A stretch of 64,000 nucleotides of DNA from Cryptomeria japonica (lineage: Eukaryota > Streptophyta > Pinopsida > Cupressales > Cupressaceae). Where the stretch lies: NCBI RefSeq assembly GCF_030272615.1, contig NC_081413.1, positions 337,616,802 through 337,680,801 of the forward strand. Direction: 5' to 3'. Position 1 is the stretch's first letter. The number at the start of each line of letters is the position of its first letter. Position numbers and translations under genes: made by a program. The notes under the pieces are model-generated. The model did no database searches. It was not told the origin of the DNA and saw only the letters and a program-made list of their open reading frames with translations. Of the stretch, positions 45,222-57,909 are shown piece after piece.

Positions 45222-45467
45222 TTTCAATTTTGATGGCCCGGGGCCATTTATAAGTTGTATATTTTGTACAGTTGCTTTGCTTTTAGTCGTGTGGTTTTCA
45301 ATAAAATGCCCTGCTGTTTGGGTAGAATAAGGATGCCCTGTTTTTGAAATGAGATGAGAAGAGAAGAATTAAGAGAAGAATGACCCGTCTTTTGGGTGGT
45401 CTGCTTAACCAAAGATATCTGGATTCTTGTGTTGATCTCGCAATCAACCATCCCCAGTTAGAGCCAC
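45222..45467 (+). other. 3' tail of element A
   Basis: Non-coding. Includes a palindrome-like atggcccggggccat (about 45234-45248) and the purine-rich tract gagatgagaagagaagaatt near 45350. A standard polypurine tract directly at the LTR is not seen. Confidence 0.45.
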
Positions 45468-48400
45468 TGTTGGGACTGATTAAAATTGAGTCAAAGTTTG
45501 TAGGCCTATTTCAAAATTTTGCTCAGTATGTCAGAAAGGCACCCAAATAAGTCAGTTTGACTGGCCTAGTTAGCAAGCGGGTAAAATGGAGCCAGTTGAT
45601 TTTCAGAGGGTAAAGCTCGGGATTCATGTCCCACACCTTTCATTTGGCCTATTCAGTGATGTGCAACTTTTAGAATTTATTTTGGATAAGTTTATGAGGT
45701 ACCCATTTTGAGGGGTGAGCTGGAAGTGCATTTTAGGCACAAATGCAGATTTTATGGAGTAGCCTTCTTTGAGCGATTACATCTTTTGACCTATTGATCA
45801 TCATGAAAAAATTCAAAATGGATTCAATTATATGCATTAATGTGATTCACCCTGCAAAATTTCAGGTCTTGACGAATCCATTTGCTCAGTTTTCAAAACC
45901 GAATCCGTTTGCAGTTTGTGTGTTTTGGCAAGTCCCTGTTTCGACAGCTAGTCGGAGCCCTGTTTTGCACAATTGTAAAACTTTCCTCAGTAAGCATCAT
46001 GCCAAAGTGTTTCTTCCAAGTTGATGTCGGTATAAATGGTGAGCTACGTTTAAAATTTCAAGTCCTTATGAATCCATTTGCTCAGTTTTCAAAGTTCAAT
46101 ATGTTTGTAGTTTGTGATATTTGCACAAGTGTAAAAATGTCCTGGTGAGCGTCATGTCAAAATGTTTTTTCCGGGCTAATGTTGGTATAAATGGTGAGCT
46201 ACGTTTCAAATTTCAAAGCTCTATCAATCCGTTTGATCGGTTTTCAAAAGGACTCATTTTGTCATCAAATTCAGTTATCCGCACTTCCAGTGTTAGATCA
46301 GTTAATGTAGCCATTTTGGTGAGCGCGCCATTTGCATCCTATCAGTTGGGTGATCGAACTGAGAATTCAAAGATTTAATATGTACTTAAAGGTACCTATG
46401 TTCCAAATTTGAGGGCCTACGGAGGTCGTTTGGTATTTTTAAGAAAGGCATCATGTGTTGCCAGAACATTGACTTCATTAGGTCCGCAGTGTCGACAAAG
46501 CCAGTTGGCCATTTTCGGAAATTAATATCTCTTCGCTCGGGACTCTTCTTGAGAAACCGTTTGGTAGATATCATCCTTGTATATCAGAGTACACGCCTGT
46601 CAGATGGCGAGCTCCAGAAAGGTGTTTTGATAGGTTTGAAAATTACATCTTCGCGATTAAATGCGAAAATTGTGGCGTAATTGCCTGAAGGTTGTAAAAT
46701 GCGGATTAATGATCCGAAAATGATGCCGATCATTTCCAAAGGTATGTTTGAGGTCAGTGAAGCATTCCAGAGGCCAGTTGCTTGAAACCGAAATTTTTTT
46801 TAGTCGGACCCACTTTGGGGCCCGACTTGGCTCATGCTCGTGGATTGATTTTGTTGGTAAATTGGTTTATTATGAGATGTTTTCATTTCATTATATGGGC
46901 ATATAGCTGAAGTGCTAATGTGTAAGTTTTTTTTAGTTGGAGGACCAAAGCTAAGTATTTCTTATAATGCACTTTGCAGCCATGGAGTGGAGTATGGTAA
47001 AGTTTTTTAAACTTCAATAACATGCATATTGGTAGAGTGTGTGACAATGAATAAGATTATTCTAACCTTCAAGCAAATGAAATGTAGTAGAAAATTAGCA
47101 AAACAAATGAAACAAACTGTTGATACTTACTCTTCCTTCACGTGCTATGGTTGAACAGCAGACCATTAAAAGTTTAAAACAAATGTAAATTCTCCTGAGG
47201 CATTGAAAGAGGCTGTTAAGTTTTTAAAACAAATGCAATTCATGAGCATTCAACACAACACATTGAATTGGAGTGGTATTTGGAAGGAGAAGATGAGAAT
47301 TTTTGAAAAAAATCAAGTGCAGATTGAAGCATTAAAATGCAGCAAATTATAAACTTTTAATGCAAATGCTGGCAGGTGTAATTCCAGATTTGCAAGGCAG
47401 CCATTTTTCCCTTTTTGCGTGGAGTTTGGAGTGCTTATGAAACTCCAAATAAAAGCTTTTGGCAAGCATTAGTGCTCAGCCAACATCCTCCTTAGACCAC
47501 ATCTTGGCTGGAGAAGCACATGGAACATGAAAGGTAAATTCAAGCTAATACAATTTGCAGTCAAATTCCTCCTGCGTGGTTATTGGGAGACCATATCAAA
47601 ACCATCAAGCAAAAGCTTTGGCTGTGCAAGGTCATGTGGGAGGGTTGTAGATTGCAGCAGGTGCAAATTGGAAGTCCTGTGTGGTGGAAGGAGTTTGAAG
47701 AGGCAATTTGAAACATTGATTAGCAAATACCTTTGGCTGGTGTAAGGCCCAGACTCTACAACCTTTCCCAGCATTATCCCATGTGTGACATGTTGAAGAT
47801 GCTTCAGAAATTTTTAAGCAAGTGCAAGCAACAATACTCCTCCTCTACGTGGTTTTTTTTTTGAATAGCATAGTCTTTCAAGCAAATGCATTAGCAAATG
47901 GCAAATCCCAGTGAAAACCCCTGTGCAGAGCATGATGGAGAGAGGGGTAATTAAAATTTTCAAAAAATAAAGTCAGCAGATGTAAAACCAACATTCCACA
48001 ATTTTTGCCAGCAACCTCTCTCTGTTATGGCATGTTTTTCTTTGTGTGGAAATGGAGGAGTTTGGGAGGCATTCAAATTTAATCAAATTTCATCTGGCAG
48101 GTGTAGTTCATTCAACCTTCTCTCTTCCTGTATGGCGATGGGCATTAAAACTTCCAAGCAGATGCAAAGGTGCCATTAAAGGCTTCAGAAAAGCTTTCAA
48201 ATGCACTGTACCAGGCAAAACACAATATCCCACATTGGCTGAGCGATGTTATTTTTTGGTATTTAAAAGTAAAACCCCACCCAAGTATAATGTCTAAGCC
48301 ATAAAGGCTTTTGACACAAGGTGCCCATGGGCGCCCAAAGTGGGCCCACGTGCGAGCATGCTTCCCGAGGCGATGGAGGAGTTGACTGGATGAAGACCAA

Positions 48401-49973
48401 GTGGACCCCATGTAGGCATGTTTCCCGAGGCAAACAGGTGAAATTTTGCAGACGAAGGTCGGGTTAACGAGCGAGCAAGTTCGAGAGAGATCAACGGTGC
48501 GCGCTATTTCGCGAAGGGAAGATGCACGTCGTTTAAACCCCGCGAAATAGCGAAAGTGAACGAGAGCCGTCCACGTGTCGTGATAGGTGGCAGTCCAGCA
48601 GGCGGGTCCCGGTGAGTTGGCGCACAGGTGGCAGTCCAGTGGCGATGACGTGGCGGCCAAGTGGCAGTGACGAAGCAGATGACGTGGCGATGATGAGGTG
48701 TCATCCCAGGTGGTGTCCGGTCAACCCCATCAACCAATCAGAGGCCGCCACATGGCAAGGCGTCAGAGCACAAATGGAGGCAAAAAATCAAATTTAAAAT
48801 GATTAAATAATATAGTTCAAACTATCCTGAAATTCGAAATATTTAAATGATGGATCCATGATGAGAATTAATTCGCCCAGGGTCCAATTTTTGGCCAAAG
48901 TATAGAGTGTTATATGTTTTCGGAAAGCTCTCGGAGTGAGGAATCCGATTATGAAGTTAATTTTGACAAATGTGAGATATTTTAGAAGTAGTTTCCACGG
49001 GAACAGAATTCAGTTAGAGAGGAGACACTTGGCAATTCAGTTGCAGATTTGATTTTCTTCTCTCCTCTTTTTATTCCGAATTCTTCTCAGTTGTAAGGGT
49101 TCCAGAATTCTGTGAGGAAGTGCTCCAGTTTTCATGGCTTCCATTTTCTGAAATTCTTGACCCAAACTTGTAAAGTTCTATGGATCTATTCAGGGTATAG
49201 AGGCTACATTGCAGAATGACAGATTGGTTTCTAGTTGCAGGTCTTACTTGTGTCAGGCATGAGTAAATTTCCCATGATATTGTCTCTGTGATATGTTTTT
49301 TCATTATTATGAATTCAATCCTCAAGGAGGATGAAATTTGTCATCTCAAGGAGATTGTGTGACTGTTGTAGGTATCCTTCAAGGAAGGTTTTAAATTCTA
49401 TAGTCAGTCAATAAATGATGAAATATATTTCCAGATCTGATAAAATTGTGAATGAATCAAATAGTGCATTAATATAAGGTATTGATGCATGAATATCTTG
49501 TTTAAGGAAAATAAGCTTGCATCTATGATTCATATTTGTAGTTATGTCTGTGACTCTGTTGCCCAATGAACAAGGCACTGGTCTTGCAAGTTTGGGGATG
49601 TTTTCAGATATACATTTTAAAAGATAAATCTATTTTCCCTTCATGTTTAGGGGTGTTTGTGTTCCATTCTTTCCAAGCTCTGTTTCATCCTATTGTTTAT
49701 ACAGATCTAGCCAATCTGTAATGTTTCCTAACCTGTTGAGCTTGTGAAATGATCTATCTGCTTAATGTTGATGCAGTTACGTGTCTGTAATTGTTGTATT
49801 TAGTGCATCAAGAGGGTGTCCCCCCCTAGGTCTAGCAGAACCTGAAGTGCAGGAGGATCAATTAGGATCCTATGTTATGTTGTCCAAGCCCTGATGTGTT
49901 GTGTAGACTGAAATTGGCCATTTCATAGAAAGATTTGCAGGTGTTCTTGGGTTATCACTTTTGGTGAACAACA
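45468..49973 (+). mobile_element. Element A 3' LTR
   Basis: TGTTGGGACT to GAACAACA, 4,506 bp, differing from the 5' LTR at scattered sites only. Followed directly by gtccc. No supported ORF. Confidence 0.9.
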
Positions 49974-50110
49974 GTCCCTCATCAATGCCACACACAACAG
50001 GGAGGCTAGCAAAGGTTGTGGATTTAGGTTTACACTTGCCATGAGCTCTACCCATTCCACGCACCAAAGGGGAAATCAACTTTACACCTGCCAATTGCAT
50101 TTGTGGAAAT
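49974..50110 (-). mobile_element. Element C left LTR, last recognisable part
   Basis: Two more subrepeats (ttacacttgccatgagc and ttacacctgccaattgcat) continue the pattern at 25690-26310. The match ends near 50110; the 5' third of this LTR, expected next, is not found. Confidence 0.6.
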
Positions 50111-51161
50111 TTAATGGGGCCTCTCCAATATCATTTGTGACTTTTATTGCATCCTCTTGCCCCATTACCTCTATTACTTGTTGCAAATTAGCTTCTGTGA
50201 TCTGATAAGTGTATAGGAGAAGTTGTTGTCTTCAAAATCTGATTCCCTTTAACATCCTTAAAATAATATGATTAAACTCGGTGCAGAAGAGACATCAAAG
50301 ATAAGGAAATTCTCAAGACAACATATGACAAGGTTTGATTGAACCTTCTACACTTTGGACTTACTCAGAGCCCAAGTGGGTATACCTTTGTGAATTGAAT
50401 TCACACTTTCAAACATAAACCCACAGCAAACCAGTCCAGAAAACCAGTGGATCTATTCACCTTGAAATCAACTGAAAACAAAGATTGAAAATTATACTTA
50501 AATTCAGCATTTCAATCAACAAAACATGCAATAAACAACTTCAATCAATACCAGTGCCTTATCCAAGGTCACAAAGTCATCTAAACTCAGATAATACTCC
50601 TCAAACAAAACATCTTTATGCGTCCCGTTGGCTTGGTTTCTATTAATCCTTGTATATGCCTGACACCTACAAGAATTCATGCATTCCAAATTAAGCTATG
50701 ATCATCAAAATTCAAAGTCTCTTCCAAAGAGTTTACTGGTATGAGTGATCCCCGCATCTTTAATTTCCCTCCTAGAGAGAAAAGCTAACGAACACTTCTA
50801 CTAAAATTGCTTTGCAATTCCATTCAAACAGAACAACCCTGGATTATTCAGAATGAAAACAGTAAACGAATTGTAAACACACTTGAAAACAACACAAAGC
50901 TTCACTCAAAACTGATGGTCTGTATATTGATATTTAGTTCAAGAAATATTACAAGAAGTTTTTGAATATTCTCCATTAGACTTAGAAAAGCTCAGATAAA
51001 TTTTTGCAGCGTTTTCTTACAATTCTTTGTGATCATTTTTCCTCTAGTCCTGGTATCCATTTATAACAACATGGATGCACAAAGCTTCGGAATTCTTGAG
51101 GAGAGTTTGTTACAATCATTTCTTTCAAAATAAAGAGGTTACAAGCTTTTCGCAAAAGCAT
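50111..51161. other. Non-coding region between LTR remnant and ORF of element C
   Basis: AT-rich, no gene on either strand. On the minus strand it follows the stop of the element C ORF, so it is probably the 3' non-coding part of the element. No polypurine tract is evident. Confidence 0.45.
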
Positions 51162-54100
51162 TTACAAGCTCTTTTCAGCCTCTGCAGTTTCTTCAACAGG
51201 CTGTTCGGTTGCAACCTCTTCTACCTTTTCAGGGGTGCTCTCCAACTGTTCCGGATCATGGGTGGCATATTTAGTTGTCCACTCATCATACACCTCTTCT
51301 GTCAGCCATGAGAAATTAATCGCTTTATCTTTAGTTTTAGTCAACTTTTTCCAAGAATTTCTCATTTTGTTGACTTCTGAATTAAGAAAACCATAATGTG
51401 ACTTAATTTTCTCTATCTCTTGTATTGTCAAAACAAAGAAAGAAGCATCATCTAGATCAATAATTCCTTTAACTCTTGCTGACAATTTAGCTTCTATCTC
51501 CTTAAGCCACATTTGTTTGTCCTTTAATTGATCCGGGCTAGCAAAAACTCCTGGGAGCAACTCAAAAACTTGATCAGTGTACTCCTTTTTGCACAAATTT
51601 ACCTTCCTATCAACATTATCCACTTCTGTTGCTAATTGTACTAAGACTTTAGCGACATCAGAAGTGGATTTAATGATGGGATTGGCCCTTGCTTCATCGC
51701 AGGATACACACATAAACTCTATATCTTGCTCCCTAGGCCTCCATTTGTCAAAAATAGGTGTCAAAATGACCTTGTCTCTCCTGAGCTCATTCCATATATC
51801 CATAATTTTACCTACATTGTTGTAGAGCAATGAGGCATTTATTGTATCTACAAAACTGGAAATTGTAGCCCTTACTCTCTCCTCATACTTCTTTGCATAT
51901 AAGGCCTGAGCCTGTTTCAAGTTTTCTAATTCTTGAGGAGTAATTTCAACCATTTGAGAGTTGGAGGGTGCTGGAGATGGTGGAAACTCAATGATAGGGC
52001 TAGTAGGTGGAGGTCTTGCAGGAGAAGAGGAGATCATCAGTGTTGAAGACTCACCTTGATGGTATTGTCCAGTCAACTGGCTCTGCAGCTTGGCAATGAT
52101 GCTATCCTTACCTCTTACTTCCTCCTTGGAAATTTTATAGGCTTTCAAAACTGTTTCCAACTTGACTTGGGGACCCTCTTTCTCTTTGGCTTCCTTCTCT
52201 GCTACTGCAACACTAAATTTTGCAGTCTCTAACACAGTGCTAGCAGCTTCCACTACCCCTGTACTCTGCACTCTCTTCACCATCATCCCACCAAGGTAAC
52301 TTGACCCTGGGGTGTCTTTGCTTTTCTTACTCTCATTTCTCTTGAGAGACCACATGACGAGTGCAATAGTGTCCTTATTGAAAGTAATCCCCTCCATGGG
52401 TTTAGTCTCTTTTCTCACTACATCTAATACTAGAGCATCTGCTATATCCCATTCAGGTAAAATAAGCACTCCAGCTTGTGCTACCATATCTCTTCCCTAC
52501 TCAGGGGTGATGGTTTTGAATTATTCCATCATCTCTTGCTTTATTTCCTCTTCTACTAGGGCTGGATCTTTATTGGGCTGCTCAGCCTTTCTGTTTTCAC
52601 ATCTAGCATTATATTTATCTATGTGTTGTTTCCATATAAACTGCATGAATGCTTTTGATGTGACAAAATTGTTATCAGCTAAGAAGGCATTACTTGCCTA
52701 CTTTATCTCAGGATCCCACTCTTGGCCTTTGAGTTCAGTGGTAGTGATATCCATTTCAGCAGCAATGAGTTCTTCTGGCATTCCTTCCTCCACTTCATCA
52801 TAACTGTAGGCAATTTCCCCTAGACTACCTAACTGTAGGAGTTGCTCAGCTGCTGCTTTCTCATTTCCTATATGGATAGGGGATTGGGATGGGGAATACA
52901 AAGGTGTATCTGATTGTACTTCTTTCCCCACCCTTTGCTTCTTTAGGCTTTCTTGAATGTCAATGACATCTTGTATCTTCCTCTTTCCTTTGGAGGTAGA
53001 GGGCTCCCCTGTTGTAGGCATCAGCACACTATAACTGGATTTCTTATGCAATGTATAATCACTAGGAGGGATTAATTTGCTGGAAGCTGACCTACTTAAG
53101 ATCACTCTCACCTTTTCAGGGTTGCTTTTGATTACAGCTTCCCTCTTCTCCTTCAGGGTCTGCATCACATCTTCAAAGCAAACAATTAAAAACTTTATTT
53201 TCTCCTCCAGAGGGAAAAAGCTAGACAATGGGTCATAGCTGGCATCAAACTGATCCACAAAATCCAAGGCTTTCTTATAAGCCACCCACTTCTCTTTCCT
53301 CAGGTCTTGCTCATCTAGATCAAACTCATTTCTGATGAGGTCTTCAGGAAACTAGAATTGATGAGGCCTACCTCTGCATGCTGCCTTCTTTCTAAACATA
53401 CTGTTGAAGAAGTCTTCTGCATCAGCACACCTGGACACTGCAGTGGACAAATGCTAAGGCTTGAGGAAATCCTCAAAGAAATTCCAACCTCCCTTTGTTA
53501 TTACAAATTGGTCGGCTATGGTAGCTGTAGGGAAAATAGTCCCTTTACCCCTGCCTGTCAACTCTGCCTCTTGTAAACCACCAATTTGTCTAAGGATCTC
53601 TGCAATTCCCACTTTGAGAGGGACCTGGTAAGGTAGCAAAAATGGGGTGCCTCTGAAACCAAACACTCTGAAAACTGTTGAGACTGGATACAAGTAAATG
53701 TCACCCTAGTTATGAACAATTTTTATGTTCTCTGCGAAGTCTTTTGGTCTTATGAATTCTAGAAGAACTTTGGGGATTCTTGGGTTCTCAGAGCAGAGGA
53801 GAATCCTTATCTTGGATGCAAAATATTTATCAAACTTCAAAAAACTGGCATCCTCTCTATCCCATGATAACACAGTACTCCATAATTGTACCAGCATTTT
53901 TTCTCCTTCTTTCTCTTTGACAAGGTCTAGTCCACTGGCAAAGTAATCACTACCTTTGAAGAGAAAAAGATGCATCAGGAGTGAGTACCATCTGAAAGGC
54001 CTATCCACCTTTCCATTCTTGATTCCTGTTAACCCTTCATGAATAGCATCAGCAATGAAAGAGGCATAATCAAATGTAATTGCAAGAGAAGGATTCAAAA

Positions 54101-54803
54101 TCTGAGCAATCATTAACAGGTAATGATTTGGCATATTTGCTTTAGCATCTTCTCCCAAAACTTGGCAAAGTGTCCAATACATTCCTTTAGCCCTCAAGGT
54201 GTACATACTTAATGAAAAGGGCTCTTGTGTGTTGGGTCCTACAACTGTTAACCCTCCTATCTTCACAAAAAACTCCTTGAGAGGCCCGTTCCTGAGATGA
54301 CTCCTTTGTGCACCGTAAATTTGGGCTAATGATGTGAAATTTATAGGTTCTAGAAACTTGGTGAACTCATTAAGCCCAAAAGCTTTCCTGAATTCTTTAG
54401 CATTAATCTCAACAAGGGTTTTCCCATTTATATCCCGAATGCTTCTTGTGACTGGATCATAATTGAGTGCAATTTGGGTCAACAGATCTATGTCCATAAA
54501 TACCCCTGGGACTACCAGTTACCCAACATCTAATTCCCAAATACTGTTTTGCGGGGCCAGAGAATTTCTCATTCTAGATCCAATCTTAAACAACCCCAAC
54601 CCAGACAATCCAACCTGTGGGTCTCTCAACCAGTTACCCTTGTCATATAGTCCTTCTCCTATCTTTAAACGGGGAGCCTTGGGCACTAATTCTTTTGCCT
54701 TTGACGCCTGATTAGTTGACAACGTCAACTGTTCTAAAAAATCATCACAAACTCTCCTTTCTGAATAGTTAACTTTGCCAGAAAATTCTCTTTTAGGAGC
54801 CAT
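51162..54803 (-). pseudogene. Element C ORF: about 1,213 codons, same unfamiliar family as element B
   Basis: From MAPKREFSGKVNYSERRVCD at 54803 to EKSL at 51162 one frame holds without any frameshift. Seven in-frame stops break it: 54519, 53706, 53454, 53352, 52698 and two near 52497-52522; five are TAG, two TAA. The N-terminal half has IALNYDPVTRSIRDINGKTL and ITFDYASF with an IK 19 residues later, then FRWYSLLMHLFLFKGSDYF, matching element B. A basic stretch (STSKGKRKIQDVIDIQES) follows. Next come a coiled-coil part (EAASTVLETAKFSVAVAEKE), a Pro/Ser-rich spacer (SSPARPPPTSPIIEFPPSPA), another helical part, and an acidic tail (VEEVATEQPVEETAEAEKSL). No retroviral enzyme motifs. Possibly related to the putative plant transposon-protein families, but I do not assign it. 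Confidence 0.7.
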
Positions 54804-55159
54804 TTAGAAAATGTAAGAAATGAATACCACTCATAGACAATCCTATAACAAATCAATTATCTTATCTAAAACACACCACACAGGAATTGCTACACAAGAA
54901 TACAAGAAAACCTATTATTGACTTGAAGGAATTTTCTCTGCAACTGAACTGACTTGATCTATACCTGAAGAAAATAGCTCTGCATCCGCTCCTCTGCAAA
55001 ATTCTTTAAAAGATATCTTCACCCGGTTGAAAGGGAATCAAATATTGTACTCAGGGCCTTAACTACAACATTGATTCCACATGCTTCGGTTGTCCCTTCA
55101 AAATTGAATTCATACAAGAATTCATATTTTTCGCTCCAATGGGTCACAACGTTCCTGCA
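54804..55159. other. Leader of the element C ORF or end of its 5' LTR
   Basis: Non-coding. Neither a TGTTGTT-type LTR end nor a primer site could be found here, so the junction between the 5' LTR and the interior is unresolved. Confidence 0.4.
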
Positions 55160-57904
55160 AGTGTTTCATTTTTCTCTTTCGCAACTTCGTGACGCATAAC
55201 TATCGGGCAGCTTGGTCCTGCGAAATAGCGCTGACCGTCCGATCAAAAGAAGCTTGATCGAGTGTTAGATTAACTAATAGCTTTGGCTCCGTGCTGGGTC
55301 ACGCTTCTCTATTGGCTATATGATACCATGTGGCACCCAACCATTGGCCTTGAAATTTCCTTCACATTCGACTTAACGCTGGCCGCGTGTCTTTCTTTTA
55401 TACCGCCAGTTCCACCTTGGCGGGCCCACAACTTTCTTCTTAGACCACGTGTCACCGGACACGTGGACAACTCTCATTCACTCTCGCTATTTTGTGGGGT
55501 ATAAAGAACGAGCATCTTTCCCTTACGAAATAGTGCAGGCTGTCGGATCATCTTTTAAATTGATCGGCATTTAACCGTCTGAAAAGGCTTTCGGGAGGGG
55601 TGGGTCTGCTGACTCACTGTGAACACCTGGCGTCCAGACACCTTCGGAGCTGACTTGTCACTTTTTTTATACGCTGAAAGAAAACCATGGGGCCCCAACA
55701 AACTCTTGATAGCTGTATCCTCCAGGTCCTCCATCATGACACGTGGACGGCTCTCATTCACTCTCGCTATTTCGCAGGGTATAAAGAACGAGCATCTTGC
55801 CCTTGCGAAATAGTGCGGACCGTCAGATCATCTTTTAAGTTGATTGACATTTAATCATCTGAAAAGGCTTTCGAAAGGGGTGGGCCCGCTGACTCACTGT
55901 GAACAGATGGTGTCTAGTCATCTTCAGAGCTGACTCGTCACTTTTTCATTTACCGAGAGAAAGCCACTGGGCCTCAATTTATTCTTGACAGCTGTACCCG
56001 CCAGGTCATCTCCTAACTGTGACCTGACACACCTTTGGGGCCCGCCTTTTAGCCTTTAATCCTAACCTACTGACTGTTGTGACTTGTGCCGCGTGCCACC
56101 ATTTTACTCACTATCATCAACCAGCTAGACTGTCTATGTGGCATGCCATGTCATTTTCGCAACTTCGCTGCTTTTAAATTACGCGCAACTTCACCTAGTG
56201 AAATAACGCGAGCCGTAGATCCACCCGTGAGATGCACACTAGTTACTAGGCCCGACAACTTTAGGAGAAAAACATATAAGGCATAAATTTTTTGATTAAT
56301 TAACATGACCGCCTAGGCAAACAACAAGGGGGAACACTTCCTATGACCCCATGACCCATTACTTAAGTAAATAAAGTAACGAAAGATTAGAAACCAGAGG
56401 GTTTAAAACAAACACAAGAGGATCTAAAATCAAAAACCCTTAAACCCTTGAGGTCTAGAACAAAGCTGAAGCATTTGAAACTGCACCCTATTCAAAATTT
56501 CAACAAACCATAGCCAATCATGGGAAAAGACAAGCCCATTTTTAATCAGTGATAATAGAAGTGGTGAATCTTTGTCCCTCCCAAGTAGCCCATGTCTACT
56601 TTCATGCTCAAATTGGCATTCGTCATCAGCACTCTTATCACATGTCTCATGATCACAATCCAAATTTAAATATTCTGAGATTCTCTCAGTGAACCAAGTT
56701 GCCAATAAAATTAATACTGCAAGGGCATGAGCCAGATCGGGCCCCAAAGTGGGCTCGACTAAAAAAAATTCATTTTTATTCAACTAACCCTCGAAATGCC
56801 TCAGGCACCTTGAACATGCCTTTGGAGTTGATCGGCACAATTTTCTAATCATTAAAACTCAACTTGCAACTTTCAAGCGCTTGTGTCACATTTTCGCATT
56901 TAAACCCAAAGATGCATTTTAAAAACTAGTCAGAACACCCTTCTGGACTTCGCCCACTAGAAGACATATTATCATTTATACTGGCATTCACTCTGCAATA
57001 CCATTTCTCAAGACAAATCCTAGGCAATGAGATATTAATGGTCAAAGATGACCAAATGGCTTTGTCAGCACTATGAACCTGATAAAATCAATGTGCAGGG
57101 ACCTCAAAGTGTACACATTAAAAATATCAAATGGTCTTCATAGATCCCCAAATCTGGGGCATAGATACTTTGAAGTACAAGGGAGACCATGGAATTTTCA
57201 GTTTCACCAGGAAGCTGATAGGATGAAAATGGTGGGCTGATGAAAATGGCAACTTAACAAAGGCAACAATGAAAGTGAAGAAAACTAAATAAAATGGCTC
57301 AAGAAACCATCTTGGAAAACTGATCAAACGGATTGGCTATGACCTGAAACTGGAAACATAGCTTGTCTCATACTAGCAGTAGCCCAAAATTAACATTCTG
57401 ACATGAAATTCACTGGGGCAACTTTTACATGTGCAAACTGAGGCTCTGACAAGTTGTTGAAACAGGGACTAATGCAAACAATACAAACTGCAAATGGATT
57501 GATAGAGACTTGAAATTTGGTGTGTGGACACACCTATATGCATACAATTAAATGCACTTTGAATTTCAACATGATGATCTACTGGTCATGAAATGCAAAG
57601 CCTCAAAGTAGGTCATTTGATAAAATCTGTATTTGCACCTATGAACAACTTTCAGTCCACCCCTTGAATGGGTACTTGATAAACTGATCTAAACTAAAAT
57701 TTGAAAGTTGTAGAACACTGCATAGGCTAAATGAAAGGTGTAGGACACATTTCCCAAGTCTTACCCCTTTATAATCAACTGGCTCCATTTTACCTTTCTT
57801 TAAAATAGGCCTCTTAGGTTGATTCACTAAGTGGTCCTTTGAAAGTGTACAACAAAATTTTGAAATGGGCCTCTCAAAATACTCAAATTTTATGAGTCCC
57901 AACA
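55160..57904 (-). mobile_element. Element C right (5') LTR, diverged and incomplete
   Basis: On the minus strand it starts TGTTGGGACTCATAAAATTT and tracks the element A LTR through its 5' part (for example cactttggggcccga at about 56738). It jumps from there to the GC-rich promoter-like part without the subrepeats. It carries a 280-bp tandem duplication. The 3' third typical of the A LTR is not recognisable. The outer end at 57904 gives CAACA and abuts catca. Confidence 0.7.
55450..56010. repeat. 280-bp tandem duplication in the LTR of element C
   Basis: ataaagaacgagcatctt occurs at 55501 and 55781. Each unit includes acgtggacRRctctcattca, ctctcgctattt and gcgaaatagtgc, so the inverted-repeat promoter-like module is doubled. 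The units differ at many sites, so the duplication is old. Confidence 0.8.
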
Positions 57905-57909
57905 CATCA
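57905..57909. repeat. Target-site duplication (right) of element C
   Basis: catca, compared with catcg at 6896-6900. Confidence 0.55.

Larger units (their letters stand above)
38383..49973 (+). mobile_element. Element A: young non-autonomous LTR retrotransposon with 4.5-kb LTRs
   Basis: An 11,591-bp element with 5' LTR 38383-42886 (4,504 bp), 2,581-bp interior, 3' LTR 45468-49973 (4,506 bp), TG...CA ends and perfect gtccc duplications. The interior holds a primer site and one intact ORF (43662-45221) but no protease, RT, RNase H or integrase. LTRs differ at few sites, so it is the most recent insertion here. The primer site resembles that of Ogre/Tat Ty3 elements, suggesting a Tat helper. 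A purine-rich tract (45346-45381) lies about 85 bp before the 3' LTR, not adjacent to it. Confidence 0.9.

Noticed and set aside
48145-48660. Minus-strand 171-residue ORF in the 3' LTR of element A
   Set aside because: In the 5' LTR the same region is broken into shorter pieces, and no domain is visible; chance opening in GC-rich LTR.
56430-56783. 117-residue ORF inside the C LTR
   Set aside because: Lies in LTR sequence, no counterpart in the A LTRs, no recognisable motif; probably chance, though the local sequence is specific to this copy.
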